64,000 nt of DNA from Actinoplanes sichuanensis. GTDB taxonomy: Bacteria > Actinomycetota > Actinomycetes > Mycobacteriales > Micromonosporaceae. The DNA lies in assembly GCF_033097365.1 (NCBI RefSeq), contig NZ_AP028461.1, positions 4,340,001-4,404,000 of the forward strand, written 5' to 3'. The notes under the pieces were generated by a model. It worked only from the letters and a program-made list of their open reading frames with translations. It did not search any database and was not told the DNA's origin. The number at the start of each line of letters is the position of its first letter. Position 1 is the first letter of the stretch. Shown piece after piece: positions 41,998-51,004 of this stretch. Both the position numbers and the translations under genes were made by a program.

Positions 41998-43377
41998 TCA
42001 GTGCGCTTTAGCGAGCACACGGTTGGTAGTCCTACCTTGCGGCGGGACGGTCCCGGTCTGACCGACGAGTGTCGTGCCGGGTTCACGTTTCACGGCCACC
42101 TGCCCGCGTACGCGGGTCTTCTGGTCGGCTCCACGTGCTGCCACCGGGCCACTCCCGGCGGTGTCGAACTCGGCCGCGAGGGCGGCAAGGTTGAGTGCGG
42201 CGTTGCGGTCGCGGTCGATGACCAGACCGCACGCTTCGCACTGGTATTCACGCTCGGACAGGGCCAGCTTGGTTTTCACCGTGCCGCATGCCGAACAGGT
42301 TTTGGAGGACGGATACCAGCGGTCGGCCACCAGCAGCCGGCCGCCGTTCCATCCGGTCTTGTAGGCCAGTCGGCGGCGGATCTCTGCTAACCCGGCGTCG
42401 GCGATGTGTCGGGCGAGTTTGCGGTTGGCGAGCATGCCGGTGACGTTGAGGTCTTCGACCACGATGGTGCCGTGCTCGCGGGCGAGGCGGGTGGTGAGCT
42501 TGTGCAGACCGTCACGGCGCTGGTTCGCCACCCGGGCGTGCGCACGGCCGAGGCGGGCCGCTGCCCGTTCCCAGCGCTTCGACGCCCGTCGACCGGTGCG
42601 CCGGTCCGGGCCGGTCTTACGCGACAGCGCCCGACCCAGCGCACGCATGCGCTGCTGCACGGCCACAAGGTGACGAGGGTTGTCGACCAGTTCGCCGGTC
42701 GACAACACCGCAAGGTGCTTGATCCCGACGTCCACACCGACCACCGATGTGGGCCTGGCCGGGACGCGTTCGGCGCGTTCGATCTCGATGGTGAAGGAGA
42801 CGTGCCAGCGCCCGCCGTCACGCCGCACCGTGGCGGACATGATCCGCGCGGTGCCCGCTTCGAGGCGGCGGGCCAGCTTGCGGGCCGACTCGTGCAGCTT
42901 CAACCGGCCCAGACGCGGGAGCACGACGTGCATGCGGTCCGGCTCGATACGGATCGCTCCGGTGGTGAACCGCACGGATGGTGAGGTGCGGCGGCGGGAC
43001 TTGAACCGGGGAAACCCGACCGGCCGCCCCGCACGCGTGCCCTTGCGGGAGTCGGCCCAGTTCTTCAACCCACGGGCGAGCGCGTCCAGGCCGGTATTGA
43101 ACGCCTCTTTGGACACCTCGCCCCACCACGGCGCCACCTCGGGCTTCGCGGCGTTCCACGCCTTACGCAAACCGGCCAGCGACCACGACAGCGACGGCGT
43201 CAACTGTTCGTCCGGCACACCGTACGAACGTTCCGCGCTCCGCTGGTCCATGACGGCCTTGACCCGAGCGAGTGCCCAGTTATGGGCGACCCGGGCCGCC
43301 CCGGCATGGGCGAGTACATCACGTTCCCGGCCCGGGTTGAGGTCGAGGGCGAACCGGTACGCCTGGATCGTCTTCAC
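41998..43377 (-). CDS. tnpB: TnpB RNA-guided nuclease of IS607 family
   Basis: A 459-residue TnpB with all RuvC residues in place: Asp 216 in VVGVDVGIKHLAVLS, Glu 308 in IVVEDLNV and the DRDRNAA motif at 388-394. The zinc finger CSAC (361-364) and CEAC (380-383) is intact. The N-terminal half is the Arg-rich recognition lobe. TnpB proteins are known to cut DNA guided by a transposon-end RNA, usually made from the tnpB 3' end and the adjoining right end. That RNA would here reach into the start of aac. The GTG at 43377 overlaps the tnpA stop (GTGA). The C-terminal 60 residues are the low-conservation tail usual in actinomycete members. Confidence 0.92.
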   Translation of the reverse strand: MKTIQAYRFALDLNPGRERDVLAHAGAARVAHNWALARVKAVMDQRSAERSYGVPDEQLTPSLSWSLAGLRKAWNAAKPEVAPWWGEVSKEAFNTGLDALARGLKNWADSRKGTRAGRPVGFPRFKSRRRTSPSVRFTTGAIRIEPDRMHVVLPRLGRLKLHESARKLARRLEAGTARIMSATVRRDGGRWHVSFTIEIERAERVPARPTSVVGVDVGIKHLAVLSTGELVDNPRHLVAVQQRMRALGRALSRKTGPDRRTGRRASKRWERAAARLGRAHARVANQRRDGLHKLTTRLAREHGTIVVEDLNVTGMLANRKLARHIADAGLAEIRRRLAYKTGWNGGRLLVADRWYPSSKTCSACGTVKTKLALSEREYQCEACGLVIDRDRNAALNLAALAAEFDTAGSGPVAARGADQKTRVRGQVAVKREPGTTLVGQTGTVPPQGRTTNRVLAKAH

Positions 43378-43961
43378 GCCGGTTCCTCGGTGGCAGCTTC
43401 AACAGCCCGCCGGGCACGGTTCGCGGCAGCGCGACGGCCGTACAGACGCGCACACAGACTCGTCAGGATCTCCGTCACGTCACGGACCAAGTCGTCATCG
43501 ACCTCTGCGGGGTCGACCACCAGCAGGCGACGACCCTGCGCGGTCAGCGCGGCCTCGACGTACTCGGCCCCGAAACGGGCGAACCGGTCCCGGTGCTCGA
43601 CCACGATCGTCGACACGGCAGGGTCACGCAGCAGGGCGAGGAACTCGCGGTGCCCGTCGAGCGCTGACCCGACCTCCGTGACCACCCGGTCGACGCCGAG
43701 TCTCTGCCCGGTGGCCCACACGGTCACCCGGGCGACCTGCCGATCCAGGTCCGGCTTCTGGTCGGCCGACGACACCCCGGCATACACCACGGTCTACCCG
43801 GCCCCGGCCGACGTTCCCGTGACCGGCTCACCGATCATGATGAGACGGCCGATCCGGTAAGTAGGAACGGGCAGCGTCCCGGCCGCGTAACGCCGACACG
43901 CTGTCGCGTACGAGATCCCGGTGGCCGCTGCCCATTCCTTCACATTCACGACGACAACCAT
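43374..43961 (-). pseudogene. tnpA: IS607-type serine recombinase TnpA, amber-interrupted
   Basis: From ATG 43961 one frame gives a MerR-like helix-turn-helix start (VKEWAAATGISYATACRRY), reaches TAG at codon 56 (43796-43794), and continues in the same frame as TVVYAGVSSADQKPDLDRQ, the serine recombinase domain with the catalytic serine. The usual sequence is YARVSS; here the conserved arginine is glycine. HRDRFARFG is the later active-site motif and is intact. A single base change probably created the stop, and the arginine loss is a second lesion. A restart downstream would lack DNA binding. The element can therefore probably not move by itself. Confidence 0.8.
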
Positions 43962-44047
43962 AGCGAGCTAATGAAAACTACTGACAACCGAAACGCCAGC
44001 AGTTGTCAAACCCGTGGATGCGATACCCGGCAGCTCCATCGCGACGG

Positions 44048-44087
44048 GCGGGAGGGCACCGGCCGGCTGATGCCGTGGCCCTCCCGC
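44048..44087 (-). terminator. Hairpin downstream of the sugar dehydrogenase gene
   Basis: GCGGGAGGGC (44048-44057) and GCCCTCCCGC (44078-44087) are perfect complements, 74 bases after the stop of the minus-strand dehydrogenase gene. It would also insulate the IS element from that gene. Confidence 0.65.
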
Positions 44088-44160
44088 GCGCCGCCGAGCT
44101 CGAGGCTGGTCCGGCGACCGTCCACATTCTCTCATCGCGCGCCCGTCGGCGCTGACCGGT

Positions 44161-45366
44161 TCAGATCCGGCCGGCGGGCGGTGGCACTCGTTCGAAGCGC
44201 ACCCGGCTCAGGAATCCCGGCAGGTCGCTGAGCACGTACAACTCCCCCTGCACGTCGACGCCGAAGGCGGTCGGCTGGGTGGGGAACCGGCCGATGGTGG
44301 CGGATTCGTAGCCGCCGCCGGCCTGGGGGCGTACGGCGAAGGCGAGGGTCGAGCAGTAGTCGCTCGCGATGTAGACGCCGCGCGCCTCGGGGGTCCGTGA
44401 TCCCCGGTACACCACGCCGCCGGTGACCGAGCAGCTCTCGGTCATGAAGTGCTCGTACTCGAAGACGGGGTCGACGTAGCGTACGCCCGGGCGGCACTGG
44501 TCCGGGTCGAACACCGGGGTGCCCTCCTTGCAGGACCAGCCGAGATTGGCGCCGCCCTGCCACGGGCGGATGTGGTTGACCTCCTCGATCAGGCCCTGGC
44601 CGACGTCGCCGATCCACAGGGAGTTGTCGACGTCGACGGAGAACCGCCACGGGTTGCGCAGCCCGTAGAGCCAGATCTCGGGTCGGGCGCCCGGCTTGCG
44701 GACGAACGGGTTGCCGGCGGGCACGCAGTAGGGCTTGGCCCCGCAGGCCCGGCCGACGTCGATCCGCACGATCTTGCCGAGCAGGGTGCCGAGGTCCTGG
44801 CCGGATTTGAACGGGTCGTTCGCGTGGCCGCCGTCGCCGGTGGACCAGTAGAGGTAGCCGTCGCGGCCGAAGGCCACCTGCCCGCCGTTGTGGTTGCCGT
44901 ACTCGGCGTGCTCCTGGGTGAGCAGCACCTGCAGCCGGTCCGGGGCGCCGATCGGTAGTCGTGCCAGGGTCAGCGCACCGGCGGGCAGGCTCGTGTAGGA
45001 CACGTAGAGCATGCCGGTGCGTACGAAGTCCGGCGCGGGCGTGATGCCGAGAAGGCCCCGTTCGTTGTCGGACGTGTCGATGCGGGCGGTGAGGTCGAGC
45101 ACCGGTTCGGCCGCCAGTCCGGTGTCGGGGTGATACGAGCGGACGGTGCCGTCCTTCTCCGCGATCAGCATCCGACCATCGGGCAACCCGGTGATCGCGA
45201 CGGGACGTTGCAGACCGAAGGCCACCTGCTCGGAGACGACGGTCAGCTCGGTCAGTGGCACCGGGGCGGCACCGGCCGCCGGCCCGGAGGCGGCCGGCAG
45301 TACGGACGAGACGAGAGTGAGCAGGCCGGCCGTCATGGCGGCCGTACGACAGCGCCATCGCACCAT
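44161..45366 (-). CDS. Secreted PQQ-type glucose/sorbosone dehydrogenase-like protein
   Basis: A 401-residue protein with a signal peptide (cleavage near SGPAAGAAP). The six-bladed propeller of soluble glucose/sorbosone dehydrogenases is shown by LQRPVAITGLPDGRMLIAEK, NERGLLGITPAPDF, HNGGQVAFGRDGYLYWSTGD and EIWLYGLRNPWRFSVD. The histidine and arginine of these motifs sit at the PQQ/calcium site of the family. It would oxidise a sugar or related alcohol outside the cell. ATG at 45366 follows GAGGAG. Single gene; no PQQ synthesis genes are in the window. Confidence 0.88.
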   Translation of the reverse strand: MVRWRCRTAAMTAGLLTLVSSVLPAASGPAAGAAPVPLTELTVVSEQVAFGLQRPVAITGLPDGRMLIAEKDGTVRSYHPDTGLAAEPVLDLTARIDTSDNERGLLGITPAPDFVRTGMLYVSYTSLPAGALTLARLPIGAPDRLQVLLTQEHAEYGNHNGGQVAFGRDGYLYWSTGDGGHANDPFKSGQDLGTLLGKIVRIDVGRACGAKPYCVPAGNPFVRKPGARPEIWLYGLRNPWRFSVDVDNSLWIGDVGQGLIEEVNHIRPWQGGANLGWSCKEGTPVFDPDQCRPGVRYVDPVFEYEHFMTESCSVTGGVVYRGSRTPEARGVYIASDYCSTLAFAVRPQAGGGYESATIGRFPTQPTAFGVDVQGELYVLSDLPGFLSRVRFERVPPPAGRI

Positions 45367-45663
45367 CTTCGGCTCCTCAACAGAGTGATGGATGAATTGC
45401 GGGAGCGCTCCCACCGTACCGTACATCGATGACTGGCGATGGGTGAGTGACCCGGTGCCGAAGGTCGCGGATCTCTTGGTCCGCCTGCCTGGCAGGCCAG
45501 GTCATAAGTGATCGCAAGCGCCCCGGCAACCTCCACCGGGCTTCGCCTCCAGACCCGAAGTCCGGATACGGCCCCGGCGGCAGATTCACCATCGCGCGGC
45601 CGGGCCCGCTGGTACCTGCCCGGGTGATCGACTGACACGAACCCTCGAAGATTCGATGAGCCG

Positions 45664-46713
45664 TCAGCGAGTGGGATAGTCGCGGTCCAGCAGCGCCCGC
45701 CGGGCCGCCTCACGCTCCGGGTAGAGGAAGGCCATCATCACCGCGATCGCCGACTCACCGGGCATCGGCGCATGGCCGTCGACAACCGCCTGAGCGTGCT
45801 GAAGACGTCGGTGCCACCACTGCGCGAACGTACCGGGCGCGACCTCATTCTCGACCCGCCGTACGGAGGGCTGGTGCCACTCGATCAGGTCGGTCAACCG
45901 TAGGCGCAGCAGCATCAGGGTCAGCTCCTCGGCGGTCAGCGGACCGACTGACGGACCCTGCGGCCGGTGCGGCGCCGGTGGGCGCGTCTGGGAGGCGCAG
46001 TCGGTGCGGAAGACCCACACGCCACGGTCGGTCGGCTGCCACGTCCAGATTCGGTCGCGACCGGCAGCGGCATACCGCCTGGCGACGGCGGTCTCCCACT
46101 CTCTGACAAGCCTGGTCGCCTCCGCCGACTCCACGGCACGCTCACGCGCGACCCTCTCGGCCTCGGCGTCGGCTGCCGCGGCCAACGCGTCGATCTCGGC
46201 CAGGACCGGAGCGTACGCGTCACGGGCGGCGGCCATCCGGCGACGGTACTGGTCAAGTGCGGCGCGGCGGCCCTTCGGCGTCCACGGCTCCCGGGGCGCG
46301 AAACGGCCGCCGCGCAGTTCGATCGCGGTGGCTTTCGCCTCGCGGAGATAGGTGATCGCGGCGGTGGCCCACCGGTCCGTCTCGGCCGGCGGTGCCGTCA
46401 CCTGCGTGGTGCGGCGGTGGCCGACGATCAGGTAGTTGTGCTCCAACTCGCTGGAGATCTCCTGGCTGGTGACCGCACGGTACCGGCTCCAGCCGGGTGC
46501 CAACCACAGCCGGTGCTGTTGCTCGCCGAGCTGGTCGGTCCAGGTGACAAGGTGAAATGGCACCACGTCCATCGATCCTTCGTACCATCCTGCCGCCAGG
46601 ATCAGGAACCGGCGTGGTCCGAGACGACTGTTACCGGCATGGTCACGGTGCCATGTGACGACCGGCTCAACCACAGCCGTATCGACGTGCGACAACGGTC
46701 GCAGCGGCTGCAT
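45664..46713 (-). CDS. Hypothetical protein with central coiled coil
   Basis: A 349-residue soluble protein. Residues 150-205 are Ala/Arg/Glu-rich (AEIDALAAAADAEAERVARE) and predict a long helix or coiled coil. The N-terminal part (FLILAAGWYEGSMDVVPFHL, then WLAPGWSRYR) and the C-terminal part (FAQWWHRRLQHAQ, then AFLYPEREAARRALLDRD) are unlike any family I know. ATG at 46713. The 297 bases downstream of the sugar dehydrogenase start, before this gene, hold only a GCCTGCC-T-GGCAGGC palindrome at 45483-45497. It is divergent from the small membrane protein gene at 46874. Confidence 0.7.
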   Translation of the reverse strand: MQPLRPLSHVDTAVVEPVVTWHRDHAGNSRLGPRRFLILAAGWYEGSMDVVPFHLVTWTDQLGEQQHRLWLAPGWSRYRAVTSQEISSELEHNYLIVGHRRTTQVTAPPAETDRWATAAITYLREAKATAIELRGGRFAPREPWTPKGRRAALDQYRRRMAAARDAYAPVLAEIDALAAAADAEAERVARERAVESAEATRLVREWETAVARRYAAAGRDRIWTWQPTDRGVWVFRTDCASQTRPPAPHRPQGPSVGPLTAEELTLMLLRLRLTDLIEWHQPSVRRVENEVAPGTFAQWWHRRLQHAQAVVDGHAPMPGESAIAVMMAFLYPEREAARRALLDRDYPTR

Positions 46714-46873
46714 GATCGGTCTTCGTATACTCCACCTGAGCGGGATTCACCCGGGTTTCGCATCACGCGTGATGTCTCGCAACCGCACGAGGACCTCGGT
46801 CAGCCGCGGTACGCCGTCCGATGCGGCCGTCATCAGTCGCCCTGCCGATGGGGGCCGTGGAAGGAGACCGACT

Positions 46874-47425
46874 GTGGACGGTGCCGAGACCGACGGGTCG
46901 CAGAATCCAGGGCCTGCCACGAACCGCAGCATCGCACGCACCCTGTTCGTCACCCTCCTCGTGGTGATGGTGGCGCCATGTCTCATCGTCTTGAAACCCT
47001 GGCAGAGGATCGGAACACCGGCCACGGTCGTGGTCACCCTCCTGGCCGTCGCCGCGGTCGGCTGGTTCTGCCTGATTCTGCTGCGACACGCGAACGCCAG
47101 GCCGGACTGGTACCAGGCCCGGATCTGGACCACCGTGCCCCAATCGTCGCCCGAACAGGCGGTCACCACCGTCGTGTGCACCGACCTGGTGGCTCCCGGA
47201 CACTTCCGAGACTTCGTCGAGCGGCTCCGACACACACTCGGGGACGGCACCGACGTGGTGTTCGACGTCGAGCCGAGGAGCAAGCAGAACACGGTTCACG
47301 TGCACACCCCGCTCTCCGACGGGCTGGCCGTCCGCTCCGCGGCGATGGACGCGCTGAGATCGATCGGGGTCACCCGCATCGAGCAACGCCCCGAACCCTT
47401 CACCGCGGAGCAGCCGGGCCCGTAA
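46874..47425 (+). CDS. Hypothetical membrane protein, 183 aa
   Basis: GTG at 46874 lies seven bases after AAGGAG, which decides it against longer readings that overlap the divergent gene. Residues 1-22 are polar. Two membrane segments follow (LFVTLLVVMVAPCLIVL and VVVTLLAVAAVGWFCLILL). The C-terminal 110 residues form a soluble cytoplasmic or external domain with an alpha/beta look (VTTVVCTDLVAPGHFRDFVE, then VVFDVEPRSKQNTVHVH). No family recognised. It is convergent with the GGDEF-EAL gene after 30 bases. Confidence 0.75.
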   Translation: MDGAETDGSQNPGPATNRSIARTLFVTLLVVMVAPCLIVLKPWQRIGTPATVVVTLLAVAAVGWFCLILLRHANARPDWYQARIWTTVPQSSPEQAVTTVVCTDLVAPGHFRDFVERLRHTLGDGTDVVFDVEPRSKQNTVHVHTPLSDGLAVRSAAMDALRSIGVTRIEQRPEPFTAEQPGP

Positions 47426-47455
47426 CACGAAACCGCCCCGTCAAAGCGGCGAGAA

Positions 47456-50155
47456 TCAGGCAGAGGTGACCGGCACATCCGTGTCTGCGGTGGTGAGCCG
47501 ATCACGAAAGTGGACGCTGTTCATCGGCCGGGCGAAGTAGAAGCCTTGCGCACGGTCGTAGCCGAGTCGAGCCATGCGGGTCGCCTGTTCTGCCGTCTCG
47601 ATGCCTTCGGCCACCGCCTGCATGCCGAACGCACGCGCCATCTGCGCCACGGCGTCGGCGATGGCGTCTTGGCCGCCGTCACCGACGAAGGAGCGGTCGA
47701 GTTTGATCTGGTTCACCGGGCAGCTGGCGAGCAGGGTGAGTGTCGAGGCGCCGGTGCCGAAGTCGTCCAGGGACAGCCGCACACCCATGGCCCGCAGGTC
47801 GCTCAGGTTGTCGTGGGTCGCACCGCCGCCGACCGCGACTGATTCGGTGATCTCCACGGTCAGCCGTCGGGGCGGCAGGCCGCTGTCGTGCAGCGCCTCG
47901 GCCACCACGGCGGAGAAGCCGACCTCACGCAGCTGCCTGGCGGACACGTTGACCGACACCGTGTGATCGCCCGGCCAGGTCGCCGCCTCGTGGGTTGCGG
48001 CCCGCAGCACCCAGGTGCCGAGTGGGATGATCAGGCCGGTCTGTTCGGCGGTGTCGATGAAGGCGTTCGGGCCGAGTAGGCCGTCGACCGGGTGCTGCCA
48101 GCGCACCAGCGCCTCGGCTCCGGTGATGCGGCCGTCCGGCAACGTGACCACCGGTTGGTAGAACACCACGAGCTGGTCTTCGAGGATCGCCGTCTGCAGC
48201 GCGGCCGCGCGCCGGCTGCGTTCGGCGCCGCGGGCCTCCATACCCGGCCGGTACCGCTCGTACCCGCCCTCGCCGCGTGCCTTCGCCTCGTACATCGCGA
48301 TGTCGGCCTGTCGGAGCAGGTCGCCCGCGTCGTCTCCACCCTGGCCCTCGACCACGCCGAAGCTGGCCCGGACGGTCATCGGCTCGCCGTCGACCACGGC
48401 CGGTTCGAGCAGAACGGTGCTGATACGGGTCAGCACCTGGTCCACGTGCGCGCCGGCGGAGTCTTCGAGGAGGATGGCGAATTCGTCTCCGCCGAGGCGG
48501 GCGACGGTGTCGGCGGGCCGGACGCTGGCTCTCAACCGTTCGGCCACGTGCACCAGAAGCGCATCACCGGCGGCGTGCCCTCGGGTGTCGTTGACGGTTT
48601 TGAAGTCGTCCAGGTCGATCAGCACGACGCTGACCTTTTGATCATGTGCCCGGCCGGTCACCGCTGCGGCCAGCCGCTTGTTGAACAGCGCCCGATTCGC
48701 CAGCCCGGTGAGGGTGTCGTGGCTGGCCTCATAGCTGAGCCGGTCCTGCACGTCACGGGTCTCGGTGATGTCTCGGGCATTGGTGACGATGCCGCCCACG
48801 CTCGGCTCGTGAGTCAGGTTCGCGCTGATCATCTCCAGCCAGCGGTATGTCGCGTCGGCGTGCAGCAGGCGCGCCTGGTAGGTGGCCGTGTTCCCCGGTG
48901 CCGCGGCCACCGCCGCGGCCTGCTCGGCGAACAGGGCCCGGTCGTCGGGATGTACGCGCAGTGCCACGTCGGTGCCGACCAGATCGTGTGGGTGCAGGCC
49001 GAGTACGCCGTGCGCGGCCGGGCTGGCGTAGGTCAGCGCGCCTGAGGGGTCGGTGATGGTGACCATGTCGGTGGAGTTCTGCACCAGCAGGCGGAACCGC
49101 TTCTCCTGGACACCGATCCGGGTGAGCAGGGCGTCGTTCTGCCGGAAGGCGATCAGCTGGCGGATGACCACCAGCATGGTGAGCGTGACCGCGACGGCGT
49201 CGATCAGCGTGCGGTCTCCGTGGCCGGTCAGGTTGTTGTAGATCACCAGGGCGTCGACGGCCGCGATCCCCACGTACGGCATGAGGCTGTAGCCGCGCGG
49301 GGTCCGCTGCGGCCGGTCGCCGGCTGCGGTGTCCACGACCTGGACCCGGGCGCCGACCGCTGCCGTGTACGCGGCGAGTGGGAGCACGAGGGCCAGTAGG
49401 TTGCCCTGGGGTTGTTGCGGCTGCAGGAAGCTGATGGCCGAGCCGAGTCCACCGATCAGCGCCGACGCGCCGATCCAGGAGAGCCCACGCCGGGCGAACG
49501 AGTCGACGCCGGCCAGCACGACCTTGGCGGCCAGGTAGACGCCGTTGAGGCCGGCGCCCATGATGACGATCGCCGAGATCACCCGCCAGGGGGTGATCTG
49601 GCCGTCGGCGAATTGGGCGGACGCGGCGAAGTGCCAGATGAGGAGCCCGGCGGCCGAGGTCAGGGTGCCGAGATCGAGCCGAACTCCGATTCTGCGGGCC
49701 CGACCCCGGGCGCTGAACGGCAGGCCCACCAACGGCACCGTGAGCATGATGCCGCCGATGAGGTGCAGCACGACCGAGGCCGGCAGCAACCAGGTTCCGA
49801 CGCCCCACTCGAAGAGAATGCGCAGTCCGGCGACGGCGATGAACAGGGAGACGCCGGTTTGCGCTGTCCGCCAGTAGCGGCGTACGGCGGGGGCGGATGC
49901 CGGGTCGGTCTGGACTCGTCGGCAGAGCAGCAGGGTGGGGATGATGACCGCGATCATCAGCAGCCAGTTCACCGGGGTGGGCCACAACCGGCCGAGGTGT
50001 TCCTGCAGCAGGAACGCTGTGACGTCGATGATCGTCAGTGCCGTGACGGCCTGGAACGCGCGGTCGGCGAAGAGCGGAAGGCCGGCCGGCGCGTCAGACA
50101 CACCGTTACTATCGACGCGGACGTGACCGAACTGAGAGTCGGACGCCTCCCCCAC
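47456..50155 (-). CDS. Membrane PAS-GGDEF-EAL cyclic-di-GMP protein
   Basis: An 899-residue protein. Residues about 30-335 hold eight or more membrane segments. A PAS domain follows (RFRLLVQNSTDMVTITD ... VTNARDITETRD). The GGDEF domain has an intact RLGGDEFAILLED and the EAL domain intact EALVRWQHP and VAEGIET, with LSLDDFGTG and KLDRSFV. Both cyclase and phosphodiesterase motifs are complete, so it could make or destroy cyclic-di-GMP depending on the signal. GTG at 50155 has GGAAG upstream; GTG at 50101 (start VSDAPAGLP) is an alternative. In actinomycetes this messenger affects development. No partner gene nearby. Confidence 0.9.
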   Translation of the reverse strand: MGEASDSQFGHVRVDSNGVSDAPAGLPLFADRAFQAVTALTIIDVTAFLLQEHLGRLWPTPVNWLLMIAVIIPTLLLCRRVQTDPASAPAVRRYWRTAQTGVSLFIAVAGLRILFEWGVGTWLLPASVVLHLIGGIMLTVPLVGLPFSARGRARRIGVRLDLGTLTSAAGLLIWHFAASAQFADGQITPWRVISAIVIMGAGLNGVYLAAKVVLAGVDSFARRGLSWIGASALIGGLGSAISFLQPQQPQGNLLALVLPLAAYTAAVGARVQVVDTAAGDRPQRTPRGYSLMPYVGIAAVDALVIYNNLTGHGDRTLIDAVAVTLTMLVVIRQLIAFRQNDALLTRIGVQEKRFRLLVQNSTDMVTITDPSGALTYASPAAHGVLGLHPHDLVGTDVALRVHPDDRALFAEQAAAVAAAPGNTATYQARLLHADATYRWLEMISANLTHEPSVGGIVTNARDITETRDVQDRLSYEASHDTLTGLANRALFNKRLAAAVTGRAHDQKVSVVLIDLDDFKTVNDTRGHAAGDALLVHVAERLRASVRPADTVARLGGDEFAILLEDSAGAHVDQVLTRISTVLLEPAVVDGEPMTVRASFGVVEGQGGDDAGDLLRQADIAMYEAKARGEGGYERYRPGMEARGAERSRRAAALQTAILEDQLVVFYQPVVTLPDGRITGAEALVRWQHPVDGLLGPNAFIDTAEQTGLIIPLGTWVLRAATHEAATWPGDHTVSVNVSARQLREVGFSAVVAEALHDSGLPPRRLTVEITESVAVGGGATHDNLSDLRAMGVRLSLDDFGTGASTLTLLASCPVNQIKLDRSFVGDGGQDAIADAVAQMARAFGMQAVAEGIETAEQATRMARLGYDRAQGFYFARPMNSVHFRDRLTTADTDVPVTSA

Positions 50156-50231
50156 CCGGGGATCTTCCGCACATCAGCAGGTCGGACCACTGTTTCGAGT
50201 GGTCACGGGCCGGCGCCGTGGTCGCGCGGTC

Positions 50232-50810
50232 TCAGTTCGGCAGTGCGGGCGTGAGGTGGGCGCGTTCGCCTTGGGCGCCGAAGAGGGTGAGCAGTTCCGC
50301 GGGTTGTGAGTCTGCGCTGCTGATCTGGTGCGGCGTGCGGGTGTCGAACTCTGCGGCTTCGCCGGGCCCGAGCCGGTACTCCTGGTCGCCGAGGATCAGC
50401 CGGACATGGCCGTTGAGGACGTAGAACCACTCGTATCCGTCGTGGGTCTGCAACGTCTTGGTGGTCGCTGCGCCGGCCGGCGGGTAGATCACCTTGTATG
50501 CCTGGATGCCCCCGGGGCGTCTGGTCAGCGGTATCACGGTGAAGCCGGCCCGTTTGACCGGGCGCAGGTGGATACGAGGATCGCCGGTGGGCGGCGCGGC
50601 GACCAGGTCGTCGAGCGGGACGCCGTAGGCGCGGGCCAGCGGAAGCAGCTGTTCCAGCGTGGGGCGCAGCTTGCCGTTCTCGAGACGGGACAGTGTGCTC
50701 GCGGTCAGGCCGGTCTCGGCGGCGAGGGCGGCCAGGGAGATGTTGCGGCTGCGGCGCAGGGTGTGCAGGCGCGGGCCGACTCCCGCGAGGACGTCTTCCG
50801 AGGTGACCAT
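50232..50810 (-). CDS. XRE-family regulator with C-terminal cupin
   Basis: A 192-residue protein. Residues 12-68 are an XRE helix-turn-helix (LRRSRNISLAALAAETG, then LTASTLSRLENGKLRPT). Residues about 110-185 are a cupin (HDGYEWFYVLNGHVRLILG ... LGPGEAAEFDTRTPH) that probably binds a small effector. This domain pair is common for local repressors. ATG at 50810. It is divergent from a small ORF, methyltransferase and DinB gene, with a perfect palindrome between them. Confidence 0.88.
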   Translation of the reverse strand: MVTSEDVLAGVGPRLHTLRRSRNISLAALAAETGLTASTLSRLENGKLRPTLEQLLPLARAYGVPLDDLVAAPPTGDPRIHLRPVKRAGFTVIPLTRRPGGIQAYKVIYPPAGAATTKTLQTHDGYEWFYVLNGHVRLILGDQEYRLGPGEAAEFDTRTPHQISSADSQPAELLTLFGAQGERAHLTPALPN

Positions 50811-50820
50811 CGTTTCATGA

Positions 50821-50832
50821 TGCGGATCCGCA
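50821..50832. promoter_or_regulatory. Perfect palindrome between XRE/cupin gene and the methyltransferase unit
   Basis: TGCGGATCCGCA is its own reverse complement, 11 bases from the XRE start codon and 56 bases from the small ORF start. A second dyad, GTTT-CTGGC-AAAC, lies just downstream at about 50836-50848. Both are likely sites for the XRE protein. Confidence 0.5.
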
Positions 50833-50887
50833 ACGTTTCTGGCAAACCCGCAACGGGGCCGGACATGCTGAGGGCGGAGGTAAAACG

Positions 50888-51004
50888 ATGCCCACAAGCA
50901 CTGGAGTGCACGCCCTCGCGACCGCCGGCCTCACCACGAAGGAGAATCCCGAGTTCCTCACCGCTGAGCTGATGAGGCTCCTCGCGAGCGAGGCGGGCCG
51001 ATGA
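50888..51004 (+). CDS. Short ORF, 38 codons, coupled to the methyltransferase gene
   Basis: ATG at 50888 is preceded by GCGGAGG at good spacing, and the stop overlaps the methyltransferase start (ATGA). The predicted peptide begins MPTSTGVHALATAGLTTKE and ends MRLLASEAGR; it is amphipathic in its second half and has no signal peptide. The strong ribosome site and the exact coupling are better than for random short ORFs. It could be a leader peptide, a coupling device for the next gene, or a real small protein. No homologue comes to mind. Confidence 0.5.
   Translation: MPTSTGVHALATAGLTTKENPEFLTAELMRLLASEAGR

Larger units (their letters stand above)
41998..43961 (-). mobile_element. IS607-type element (core, ends not defined)
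   Basis: A serine-recombinase tnpA followed by tnpB on the same strand with a GTGA overlap is the IS607 arrangement. Coordinates cover the two genes only. The right end should lie close to the tnpB stop, near 41990; the left end is somewhere after 43961. Such elements have no terminal inverted repeats or target duplications, so the edges cannot be read from this sequence. A TGACAAC/GTTGTCA pair at 43982-44008 may belong to the left end. Confidence 0.8.

Noticed and set aside
41998..43377. TnpB considered as a Cas12-type CRISPR effector
   Set aside because: Length, adjacent serine recombinase and absence of an array place it in IS607; the CRISPR-like relic at 1484 is 40 kb away and of type I character.
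43982..44008. TGACAAC/GTTGTCA considered as the defined left end of the IS element
   Set aside because: IS607-type elements lack terminal inverted repeats, so this pair cannot fix the boundary; kept only as a possibility in the element entry.
39614..45366. aac, the element and the sugar dehydrogenase as a biosynthetic gene cluster
   Set aside because: No synthetase, ketide or tailoring genes are present; the acylase is known as a stand-alone gene and the dehydrogenase has its own terminator.
49412..50254. Long plus-strand frame opposite the GGDEF-EAL gene ending SSAVRA
   Set aside because: Acidic Gly/Asp-rich shadow frame; the minus-strand protein has clear domains throughout.
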